Source: Actinophytocola algeriensis
GTDB lineage: Bacteria > Actinomycetota > Actinomycetes > Mycobacteriales > Pseudonocardiaceae
NCBI RefSeq assembly: GCF_014203735.1
Contig: NZ_JACHJQ010000006.1
Coordinates: forward strand, 1 to 64,000
Direction of reading: 5' to 3'
DNA length: 64,000 nt
In this document: positions 22,227 to 29,126 of the stretch, in pieces
Layout of the letters: each line of letters starts with the position of its first letter
How positions within the stretch are numbered: the first letter of the stretch is position 1
Notes under the pieces: generated by a model
What the model was told of the DNA's origin: nothing
What the model saw: only the letters and a program-made list of their open reading frames with translations
Database searches by the model: none
Position numbers and translations under genes: made by a program

Positions 22227-22574
22227 ATGAAGCAGCCACGCCATCCCGAGCCCGCCGAGATCACCCTGACCCGGGTGCTCAGCGCACTGGGCGATCCCGT
22301 GCGCCTCGGCGTCGTGACCCTGCTCGCCGACGGCGGCGAACGCGGCTGGGGCGAACTGCGCGCACCGGTCGCCAAGTCCACGTTGAGCCACCACCTGAAG
22401 GTCCTGCGCGACGCCGGGATCACGTGGACCCGCCAGGAAGGCACCCGCTGCTACGTCCGGCTCCGCCGCGACGACCTCGACCGGCTCTTCCCGGGTGTGC
22501 TCGGCGCGCTGCTGGAGGCGGCCGCCACCGCGGGCGACGCCGTGGCGGTCACCCTCGGCATCGACACCGCGTGA
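22227..22574 (+). CDS. ArsR/HxlR-like winged-helix repressor
   Basis: 115 residues with a winged helix: 'ALGDPVRLGVVTLLADGGERGWGEL' and recognition helix 'AKSTLSHHLKVLRDAGITWTRQEGTRCYVRL'. No metal-binding Cys pair, so it is a non-metal ArsR type. The start is ATG 22227; an in-frame upstream ATG at 22179 would run into the operator. It probably controls the divergent SDR. Confidence 0.85.
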   Translation: MKQPRHPEPAEITLTRVLSALGDPVRLGVVTLLADGGERGWGELRAPVAKSTLSHHLKVLRDAGITWTRQEGTRCYVRLRRDDLDRLFPGVLGALLEAAATAGDAVAVTLGIDTA

Positions 22575-22673
22575 ACGGACCCGGCGTCCTGGAACTCCCC
22601 GGGATCAGAACTCGACCCGCATGACCACGCGACGCAGCGTGGGGTGACTGACCTCGGGCGGCCCCCGAACGTG

Positions 22674-22753
22674 ATGAAGGACCCCTTCATCACGCCCAGC
22701 ACAACGAAGGGCCCCTTCATCACACCCAAAGTGACGAAGGGGTCCTTCATGCC
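22674..22753. repeat. Array of 3 palindromic repeats, 30-bp period
   Basis: Three copies of a 20-bp unit close to ACGAAGGGGCCCTTCATCAC begin at 22674, 22704 and 22734, separated by 10-bp variable spacers. Each unit contains the GAAGG..CCTTC palindrome. The array lies between convergent genes (ArsR stop at 22574, GH16 remnant stop at 22881). The same element occurs in nine copies at 27812-28074. Confidence 0.9.
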
Positions 22754-22790
22754 CAACGGGCGCGAGCCCTCACCACTCCCGTGCTGCCTG

Positions 22791-22833
22791 TCATCCCGGA
22801 GACCTGCCCCCTCCGGCGAGGAGCCGCCGGAGG
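22791..22833 (+). repeat. Dispersed 43-bp GC-hairpin element, copy 1
   Basis: A segment with core CTCCGGCGAGGAGC forming a CCTCCGGCG/CGCCGGAGG hairpin. The reverse complement of 27550-27591 matches it over about 42 bp with three substitutions and one indel. A shorter relative is at 47203-47222. Confidence 0.75.
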
Positions 22834-22880
22834 CGAAGCCCGCCCGGTGGGCCGGTTCCGGACCGGCCCACCGGAGTCGG

Positions 22881-23381
22881 TCACGTGCAGGCGATGGAGC
22901 CGGTGAACTGGCACTCCCCACCGGGTGCCGTGTAGGCGACCCGGTCGACCTGGAACGTCACCGTGCCCGACGGTGGCACGAACGTGCCCATGTCGGCGTT
23001 GTTCTCACTGCCCCACAGGTTCAGGAACAGGTTCGTCTCGCGGTCGGGGATCTTCGCCGCGCCGGTGATCGAGTGCACGACCTGCCCGTTGACGTAGAAG
23101 TCGTACGCCCGGTCACCGACCGCCTTCTTCGTGTACGACAGGTTCAGCCGTCCACTCGCGACGGACACCTGCGCGGCGTCCCACGTGCAGTTCTGCCCTG
23201 CGCCGTTGTGCCAGCCGTTCGACACGTACCAGCCGTTCGTGTCGAGCGTGTCGAAGTCGTCCAGGTAGGACTGCCTGGACGCCTCGACCCCGCACGCGAC
23301 CGACGTGAGGTTGACCCAGGTCGTGGAGTTGTCCAGGCCGAGCGGGACCACCCCGGGGCCCTTCGCGGCGCCGTTGACCTA
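22881..23381 (-). pseudogene. GH16-like glucanase gene with internal deletion
   Basis: The minus frame encodes 'YLDDFDTLDTNGWYVSNGW', 'NCTWDAAQVSVASGRLNLSYTKK' and, immediately after, 'YDFYVNGQVVHS', 'NLFLNLWGSE' and a C-terminal binding-like tail ending in Cys-Thr. In GH16 endoglucanases the first and second blocks are separated by roughly 100 residues including the catalytic ExDxxE; here they are fused and the active site is gone. A TAG in frame at about 23381 cuts off the signal peptide. The open frame is intact across the deletion, so the deletion was in frame or recent. Non-functional as a hydrolase. Confidence 0.72.
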
Positions 23382-23425
23382 CGAGTCGACCTCGGTGCGC
23401 GTCGCGACCTTCGACCGAACCGGCG

Positions 23426-23468
23426 GTCACGGCCGCGACGAGGTGGCTCACCCCGCCGCGGCCGTGAC
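23426..23468 (-). terminator. Hairpin terminator after the first peptidoglycan-binding gene
   Basis: Perfect 12-bp stem GTCACGGCCGCG/CGCGGCCGTGAC with a 19-base loop, starting 15 bp after the minus-strand stop at 23483. Confidence 0.7.
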
Positions 23469-23482
23469 GTCCGCGCGCCCGA

Positions 23483-23923
23483 TCAGTTGGTGTTGACGCA
23501 CTTCCCCTTCGGCTTGCCGCTCGACCAGTACGTCGGCCAGGTGAACGCCTGACGGCTGTTCGGTCCGTAGATGCCGTCCTGGCGGATCCCGCGCCGGTGC
23601 TGCGCGTAGGACACGGCCTTCTCGGTGTTGGCGCCGAAGTCGCCGTCGATGACGAGGTTGGACGCGAAGTTGCACGACTTCAGCGCCGTCTGGAGCGTGA
23701 CCACCGCACCGCCTTCCGCGCCCTCGGCGAGCGTGCAGTTCCTGCTGCCCGTGGCCTTGTGGTACGGCTGGCGGACGTAGTCGCCCGCGGAGGTGACCTG
23801 GACCGCCTTCGTCCCGTCACACCACCCGACCGACTCCGCCGCCGACGCCGTGCCCGCCGTGACGCCGATCCCCCCGGTCACCAGCGCGGCCGTGACCGCC
23901 GCCGTGACGAAAATCCTTCGCAT
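23483..23923 (-). CDS. Secreted peptidoglycan-binding domain protein A
   Basis: 146 residues: Sec signal peptide (MRRIFVTAAV..., cleavage after TASA), then 'GTKAVQVTSAGDYVRQPYHKATGSRNCTL' and a PF01471-like peptidoglycan-binding repeat 'VVTLQTALKSCNFASNLVIDGDFGANTEKAVSYAQ' followed by 'DGIYGPNSRQAFTWP'. Four cysteines could form disulfides. It should bind cell-wall glycan outside the cell; no catalytic domain is attached. Ribosome site GGGGAAGGA 7 bp upstream. Paralog of the next gene upstream (same layout, 27-bp gap), a tandem duplication. Confidence 0.85.
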   Translation of the reverse strand: MRRIFVTAAVTAALVTGGIGVTAGTASAAESVGWCDGTKAVQVTSAGDYVRQPYHKATGSRNCTLAEGAEGGAVVTLQTALKSCNFASNLVIDGDFGANTEKAVSYAQHRRGIRQDGIYGPNSRQAFTWPTYWSSGKPKGKCVNTN

Positions 23924-23949
23924 GTCGTTCCTTCCCCCTGTCTCTCTGC

Positions 23950-24381
23950 TCAGGACGCGCGTGCGCACTTCCTGATCGGCACTCCGGACGAGTACACCGG
24001 CCAGCCGAACGCCTTACGGCTGTCCGGTCCGTAGACCCCGTCCGACGAGATGCCGTGCCGGTACTGCGCGTAGGCCACGGCTTTCTTGGTCATGGGCCCG
24101 AACTCGCTGTCGGCAGCGAGGTTGCTCGCGAAGTTGCACCCCTGCAGCGCCAACTGGAGCGCGGCGACCGCGGTGCCGGATGCGCCTTCGGAGAGCGTGC
24201 AGTTCCTGCTGCCCGTGGCCTTGTAGTAGGGCAGCCGGATGAAGTGACCCTGACTGTTCAGCGTGACTTCCTTCACGCTGTTGCACCTCACGGACGACGC
24301 CGACGCCGTCGCCGTGGTGAACACCAGCCCCCCGGTCAGCAGCGCGGCGATGACCGCCAACGTGGTGAATACCCGTCTCAT
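23950..24381 (-). CDS. Secreted peptidoglycan-binding domain protein B
   Basis: 143 residues with signal peptide (MRRVFTTLAVIAALL...), the shared 'KATGSRNCTLSEG' block and the peptidoglycan-binding repeat 'ALQLALQGCNFASNLAADSEFGPMTKKAVAYAQ...DGVYGPDSRKAFGWP'. It is the tandem paralog of the downstream gene. The ATG at 24381 lacks a clear ribosome site, and the frame stays open upstream through the HAAS-type membrane gene with no stop in between. It could therefore be expressed as its own protein or as the tail of that fusion. Its own perfect signal peptide supports an independent product. Confidence 0.78.
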   Translation of the reverse strand: MRRVFTTLAVIAALLTGGLVFTTATASASSVRCNSVKEVTLNSQGHFIRLPYYKATGSRNCTLSEGASGTAVAALQLALQGCNFASNLAADSEFGPMTKKAVAYAQYRHGISSDGVYGPDSRKAFGWPVYSSGVPIRKCARAS

Positions 24382-25110
24382 GCCGCAGATGCTGCCGCCG
24401 GGCGCTTTCCCGGCGCTTTCGCCGGGATGAAACCGGCGCGCTACCCGGACGCGCGGGCCACGTGCATCGTGCGGACCGACAGCCAGGACGATCAGCACCA
24501 GCACCGCCGCGCTGGTGGTGTAGGCCGCCACCGCCGCCGGGTTCGTGACGAGGAGGTCGACCGTCGTGTGCCCGCCCGCCAGGTTCATGCCCAGCGAGAT
24601 GCCGCCGCACGAGGCGGCGCCGACGGCGCCGGTCAGCCCGACTGCGGACGTCAGCCTGCGCGGGGACACCGAGCGGCGGAACGTGCTCACCAGCAACGCG
24701 AGCGCGGCGACGCCGACCGCCACGGTCATGACGTCCTGCAGCACCGCCAGCACCCGGACCACATCGGGGGTGGCGCCGCGTTCGCGGCGCACCGCACCGC
24801 TGCGCCACAGCAGGTCCCAGCCGAACAGCATCGCCGGGAACACGACGGCGAGCAGCACCGCCGCCCGCCGGCCCTGCCGTGCGGTCAGCTCGTCCTGGAA
24901 CTCCGGCGCCACCTCGTCCACCGGCCCGAAGTCACGCACGGCGAGCACCGCGGCACGCTCGGGTGCCACTCCCCCGTCGCGGTAGGCGGCCGCGGCGTCG
25001 GCCAGGCCTTCGTGCGCCTCGGCGACCATGCACCGGAGCGTGCGCCGGGGGCCGTGCAACGCACGGCGGAGCGCGCCGACGTACTCGGCGATCGGGTCCA
25101 CTGTGGTCAC
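24382..25110 (-). CDS. HAAS-domain membrane protein, reads into downstream gene
   Basis: GTG 25110 begins a protein with an N-terminal soluble helical domain ('IAEYVGALRRALHGPRRTLRCMVAEAHEGLADAAAAYRDGGVAPERAAVLAVRDFG', a HAAS/permease-prefix domain) and four membrane helices. Such proteins are encoded beside PadR regulators and pair with them. After the last helix the frame has no stop and runs straight into the peptidoglycan-binding protein B (total 386 codons to 23950). A +1 shift near 24470 would give the ending 'MHVARASG' with TAG at 24441, which looks like a natural C-terminus. A one-base indel or sequencing error is likely. The start overlaps the PadR stop by GTGA. Confidence 0.7.
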
Positions 25111-25439
25111 GACACACCTCCCGCCGGGCGCAGCACCGCGTCGATCACCGACGTGAACTCGTGCCACTCCGCGCGCTGCGTCGCGAGTGCGTGCCTGCCC
25201 GCGCGGGTCAGCGTGTAGGTGCGGCGTTCCCGCCCGCCGACGCTGCCCCACGACCCGGACAGCAGCGCGGCGCGCTCCAGCCTGCGCAGCGCCGGGTAGA
25301 CGGTGCCGGTCGGCAGGTCCAGCGCACCGCCGCTGCGCGCCTGCAGCGCCTCGATGATCGCGTAGCCGTGCAGAGGGCGCTCCTCGAGCACGGCGAGGAT
25401 CATCCCGTCGAGGTGGCCGCGTACGGCTGAGGGTCGCAC
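25107..25439 (-). CDS. PadR family regulator
   Basis: 110 residues of a short (class s) PadR: 'GMILAVLEERPLHGYAIIEAL', 'LPTGTVYPALRRLERAALL' and the wing 'GGRERRTYTLTRAGRHAL'. It is coupled by GTGA overlap to the HAAS-domain membrane protein, the usual PadR partner, which is thought to sense envelope signals. ACATGT-centred elements at 25457 and 25496 in the divergent region resemble PadR half sites (ATGT/ACAT). Confidence 0.88.
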   Translation of the reverse strand: MRPSAVRGHLDGMILAVLEERPLHGYAIIEALQARSGGALDLPTGTVYPALRRLERAALLSGSWGSVGGRERRTYTLTRAGRHALATQRAEWHEFTSVIDAVLRPAGGVS

Positions 25440-25528
25440 AGGTAGGGACTCTACCCAACATGTCCAAGGGCACGGATCAGGGGAATCCCTGATGCACATG
25501 TAGCCTGTCTACCTATAGCGTCGAGTTC

Positions 25529-25951
25529 GTGAACACACTTGTCCAGCCGACGGGGACAGCCCGGCGGCCCCGTCTCTCCCTGTGGTTCCTGCGCGTCGCG
25601 ACCACGGTCCACCTCGTGCTGGTGCTGGCCCAGCCGGTGCTCGCCGGCCTCTTCCTGACCGGCGACGTCGACGCGATCACCGTGCACGGCACCGTCGGGT
25701 CCGCACTGGCTGCGGTCTCGCTCGTGCAGATCGGCCTGACGCTCGTCTACGTGTTCCGCAGAGGGCGGCTGTGGGTGCTGCCCGTGGTGGTCGCCCTGTT
25801 CCTGGCCGTCGGAGCCCAGATCGGTCTCGGCTTCTCCCGCGTGTTGGAGGTCCACGTCCCACTGGGCGTCGCGATCGCGACCGCGTCGGTGTTGCTCGCC
25901 GTCTGGGTGTGGAGCCCGTCCGCCGCCCGGCCCCGGGGAGGTGCGCGGTGA
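25529..25951 (+). CDS. Four-helix membrane protein
   Basis: 140 residues with four predicted membrane helices and short Arg-rich loops. No family motif is recognised beyond similarity in layout to small actinobacterial membrane proteins found beside copper oxidases. GTG 25529 begins the frame; the stop overlaps the copper-oxidase GTG (25948-25951), so the two are translated together. It may help membrane anchoring or electron transfer for the oxidase (inference). Confidence 0.7.
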   Translation: MNTLVQPTGTARRPRLSLWFLRVATTVHLVLVLAQPVLAGLFLTGDVDAITVHGTVGSALAAVSLVQIGLTLVYVFRRGRLWVLPVVVALFLAVGAQIGLGFSRVLEVHVPLGVAIATASVLLAVWVWSPSAARPRGGAR

Positions 25952-27474
25952 ACCGCCGATCGTTCCTGGGACTGCTGGGTGGCGCCGCCGCGGGTGCCAC
26001 GCTGGCCGGGTGCGGGCTGGGCACCGCGGGACAGACCGGCGAACAGCTGGTCACCGCGGCGCGCCTGCCGAAGCCGTTCCAGGTGCCACTGCCGATCCCG
26101 CCGGTGGCACGCCAGGACAGCGCGGGCCTGTACCGCGTCACCCAGCGGGTCGCGCAGGCCGAGATCCTGCCCGGACTGCGTACCGAGATCCTCGGTTATG
26201 ACGGCATCTTCCCCGGCCCGACGTTCGAGACCCGCCGGGGCAGGCCGGTGGTGGTGCGGCACCGCAACGAGCTGCCCGTGCCCACGGTGGTGCACCTGCA
26301 CGGCGGCCACACCCCGCACGAGCACGACGGCTGGCCACTGGATCTCGTGCTGCCGGTGGGCAACACCCGCGAGTGGCGGACCCACCACGGCACCGGCACC
26401 CGCACGGAAGGCGAACGCGACTACCGCTACCCGATGGCACAACGAGCGGCCACGCTCTGGTACCACGACCACAGAATGGACTTCACCGGCCCAGCGGTAT
26501 ACCGGGGCCTGGCCGGCTTCCACCTGGTGCGCGACGACGAGGAGGACCAGCTTCCCCTGCCCCGCGACGACCGCGAACTACCGCTGATGATCTGCGACCG
26601 GGCGTTCGAAGAGGACGGTTCGTTCGCGTACCCGGCGCTGGACGAGGAAATGCGCTCGGTACCAGGCGTGCGGAACGACTGGATGGAGGGCGTACTGGGC
26701 GACGTGGTGCTGGTGAACGGCGCACCGTGGCCGGTGCACGAGGTGGACGCGGCCCGCTACCGCCTACGGCTGTTGAACGCGTCGAACGCCCGCCGGTACC
26801 GACTGGAACTGAGCGTGCCAGGTGGACCGAACCTCCCCATGACCCAGATCGGCTCGGACGGCGGGCTGCTGGCGGCACCCGTGACACACCAGTCGATCGA
26901 GCTGGCCCCGGGCGAGCGTTTCGACGTGGTGGTGGACTTCTCGCGGGTGCTGGTAGGAACGGAGGTGACGATGGTGAACGGGCTCGGCAGCGGCGGAACC
27001 GCCAACGTGCTGCGGTTCCACGTGGTCCGCACCGCGCGCGACGACAGCCGGGTGCCGGACCGGCTGTCCGAGATCGAGCCACTGACCCCGAACCCCGGCG
27101 CACCGACCCGCACGTTCCGCTTCACCCGGGGCCCGGTGGGCGACCACCGGGGCTGGACGATCAACGGCACGTCGTTCGCGCCGGGCAGCTCCCTCGCGGA
27201 CAGCAAACTGGGCGAGGTGGAGACCTGGCGCCTGATCACCGACGTACACCACCCGGTACACGTACACCTGGACCCGTTCCAGGTCCTCCGCCGCGACGGC
27301 CGAGCACCGGGGAAACTGGACGGCGGGTGGAAGGACACTGTGGACATACGCCCGGCGGAGGTGGTCGACATCGCGGTCCGGTTCACCGACTACGCGGGCA
27401 AGTTCGTCATGCACTGCCACAACCTGGAACACGAGGACATGGCGATGATGGCCACCATCCGCACGGTCACGTGA
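25948..27474 (+). CDS. Tat-exported multicopper oxidase lipoprotein
   Basis: 508 residues. A twin-arginine signal (NRRSFLGLL) also carries a lipobox (LAGC, Cys22). The three cupredoxin domains contain all four copper-binding motifs: HLHGGH, WYHDH, HPVHVHLDPF and HCHNLEHEDMAMM, the last with the type 1 Cys. It resembles CotA/SufI-like bilirubin or laccase oxidases and would oxidise phenolics or metal ions outside the cell with reduction of oxygen to water. GTG start overlaps the preceding membrane gene. The terminator region that follows is unusually rich in repeats. Confidence 0.9.
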   Translation: MNRRSFLGLLGGAAAGATLAGCGLGTAGQTGEQLVTAARLPKPFQVPLPIPPVARQDSAGLYRVTQRVAQAEILPGLRTEILGYDGIFPGPTFETRRGRPVVVRHRNELPVPTVVHLHGGHTPHEHDGWPLDLVLPVGNTREWRTHHGTGTRTEGERDYRYPMAQRAATLWYHDHRMDFTGPAVYRGLAGFHLVRDDEEDQLPLPRDDRELPLMICDRAFEEDGSFAYPALDEEMRSVPGVRNDWMEGVLGDVVLVNGAPWPVHEVDAARYRLRLLNASNARRYRLELSVPGGPNLPMTQIGSDGGLLAAPVTHQSIELAPGERFDVVVDFSRVLVGTEVTMVNGLGSGGTANVLRFHVVRTARDDSRVPDRLSEIEPLTPNPGAPTRTFRFTRGPVGDHRGWTINGTSFAPGSSLADSKLGEVETWRLITDVHHPVHVHLDPFQVLRRDGRAPGKLDGGWKDTVDIRPAEVVDIAVRFTDYAGKFVMHCHNLEHEDMAMMATIRTVT

Positions 27475-27549
27475 CGGTGCCCTGGCCTGAAGACGCTTTT
27501 TCGGGCCTTGAGCCCGGTTGCTGGGGTGTCTTCGGCGGGTGGGGTGTGC

Positions 27550-27591
27550 CCTCCGGGGGCTCCTCGCCGGAGGGGCAGGTCTCTGGGATGG
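27550..27591 (-). repeat. Dispersed GC-hairpin element, copy 2
   Basis: Inverted relative to copy 1 at 22791. It contains CCCTCCGG-N10-CCGGAGGG. It lies 75 bp after the copper-oxidase stop and could act as its terminator. Confidence 0.7.
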
Positions 27592-27626
27592 CTTGGGGTT
27601 GTTTGGTTGCGTTGGGTGCGGGTCTG

Positions 27627-27762
27627 CCTGCCATCCCGTCGACCTCCCTACGGGCGATCACACCGGCTCAAGGGGGCGGTCCCAGCGTTTACCGCCGGTT
27701 TCGTTGGTGGTGCCCCCTTGATCCGGTGTGATCGGGCTTCGCCAGGTCGACGGGATGGCAGG
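27627..27762. repeat. 51-bp imperfect inverted repeat
   Basis: Left arm 27627-27677 and right arm 27712-27762 are inverted copies. Both outer 18 bp (CTGCCATCCCGTCGACCT) and inner 22 bp (GATCACACCGG.TCAAGGGGG) match, apart from one base, around an 8-10-base mismatched bulge. The loop is 34 bp. It has no open frame with recognisable similarity. It could be a small non-autonomous mobile element or a long bidirectional terminator. Confidence 0.85.
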
Positions 27763-27811
27763 GAGCCCCTCTGTGGTCGGCTTCCGCCCGTGCTCGGTTG
27801 GCCTTCATGCC

Positions 27812-28074
27812 GTGAAAGGCACTTTCAGGACGTGGCCCGATGGCATGAAGGGCCCCTTCATCACGGTGGACGCAACGAAGGGGCCCTTCATCACACCGGG
27901 CGTTACGAAGGACCCCTTCATCACGCCGCGCGTTACGAAGGGGTCCTTCATCACGGTGAACGCAACGAAGGGGCCCTTCATCACGCCGGGTGTTACGAAG
28001 GAGCCCTTCATCGCATCGAGCGCAACGAAGGGGTCCTTCGTCGCACCGGACGTTGCGGAAGGGCCCTTCGGGAC
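27812..28074. repeat. Array of 9 palindromic repeats, strict 30-bp period
   Basis: Eight units similar to ACGAAGGGGCCCTTCATCAC start at 27845, 27875, 27905, 27935, 27965, 27995, 28025 and 28055, exactly 30 bp apart. A degenerate ninth (GTGAAAGGCACTTTCAGGAC) is at 27812. The 10-bp spacers vary but end alternately in CGCA or CGTT/TGTT. Each unit is a 6- or 7-bp-arm palindrome with a one-base centre. The array sits between convergent genes and ends 20 bp before the stop of the enediyne operon. Confidence 0.92.
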
Positions 28075-28094
28075 GTTGACATCCACAGGCAAGA

Positions 28095-29123
28095 TCAAGC
28101 AGCCGTCTCCCGGGCACCTTCCTCCGAGGCGAGCCAGGAACTGATCCGCCGCGCCGCGGCCAACGCGGCCCACGCGGCCAACTCGACCAACGTGTCATCG
28201 TCAGGCGCGGTGGCCTGGAACTCAGCCACGGCCTCGTCATCGATCTGGTACGAGGCGAACGCGACCAGCAACGCCAGCCGCCCAGCGGCCCGGTCGGCAG
28301 GAGGAAGTGAGGCGACCGCCTCCGAAACCCAGGCCCGGCTCAACCCGGGTGCCCGGCCATCCCAGGTGGACAGCCGGGAAGAGACGAGCGCACGAACGGA
28401 AGCGGGCACCGACCGCGAACCAGCCGCCTCCACCGCCGCGTACGCGCGCGCGAAGGCCTCCGCGACCACCCCGTTCGACCGAGCCCAGGACAGGTCGGCG
28501 GGCAGCGGAACCACGGGCAGGAAGTCCAGTGACTCCCCCGCCACCGCCCCGCCCGGCGCGGGCCGCAGCACCCCGCCGAGCACCTTCCTGGCCTTCGGCT
28601 TGGCCGACTCCGGGACATGCGACGGGAAAGGTGAATCGCTGAGGAACACGTTCACCATGCGGTTGTAGTAGTGGAACGCGACGGCCACACCGATCAGTTC
28701 GGCCGCGTGCGCCGACGAGAACGGGGCGGTGACCGGGCCGGCCACCGCGGACGCACGCGCCCACTCCGTCAGCTCGTCGACATCGGCCGCGGCGGGGATG
28801 GCCGCCAGCGTCATCCCGTGGACGTCCGCGCAGTAGGGGCAGTCGTTGGCGAGTGACACGCCGGTCGCCACCGCCTCCTTGCCCGCGCGGTCGGCGAAAC
28901 CCTGCGCCAGCAGGGTTTCGCGCAGGATCATCCACGACGCGGCGAGCACGTCGGTGGACGCCGAGTGCAGTGCCACCGGCGGGGCGAGCATGCTGAAGTC
29001 GCGCTCGACCTGCCGGTAGACCTCCGCCACCACGCCCGTCGCGTGCCGGCGTTTGACCACCCGTACGTACCGGGTGTCGTTCAGCGACCTGCGGACCGCG
29101 AACCGGACCAGTCCGGCGACCAT
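28095..29123 (-). CDS. AhpD-like (carboxymuconolactone decarboxylase fold) protein, large
   Basis: 342 residues. The AhpD-type signature is in the first third: 'AVATGVSLANDCPYCADVHGM' (CxxC plus His, about residues 94-102), followed by helix-rich sequence ending in a second AhpD-like half. Family members are peroxidase-linked disulfide reductases or decarboxylases; the CxxC is retained, so redox chemistry is plausible. It is the last gene of the six-gene warhead operon, 3 bp after the methyltransferase stop. A smaller AhpD-like protein lies at 61252. Its role in enediyne biosynthesis is unknown; handling of the reactive warhead or thiol redox protection are possibilities. Confidence 0.75.
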   Translation of the reverse strand: MVAGLVRFAVRRSLNDTRYVRVVKRRHATGVVAEVYRQVERDFSMLAPPVALHSASTDVLAASWMILRETLLAQGFADRAGKEAVATGVSLANDCPYCADVHGMTLAAIPAAADVDELTEWARASAVAGPVTAPFSSAHAAELIGVAVAFHYYNRMVNVFLSDSPFPSHVPESAKPKARKVLGGVLRPAPGGAVAGESLDFLPVVPLPADLSWARSNGVVAEAFARAYAAVEAAGSRSVPASVRALVSSRLSTWDGRAPGLSRAWVSEAVASLPPADRAAGRLALLVAFASYQIDDEAVAEFQATAPDDDTLVELAAWAALAAARRISSWLASEEGARETAA

Positions 29124-29126
29124 CGC

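Noticed and set aside
27812-28074. CRISPR array
   Set aside because: Spacers are only 10 bp, repeats are palindromic and degenerate, and no cas genes are nearby.
27728-28144. Open frames through the palindrome array that read as repeated KGPFIT-type decapeptides on either strand
   Set aside because: The 30-bp period is a multiple of three, so frames remain open automatically; no ribosome site, no signal peptide, and units are palindromic DNA rather than codon-conserved.
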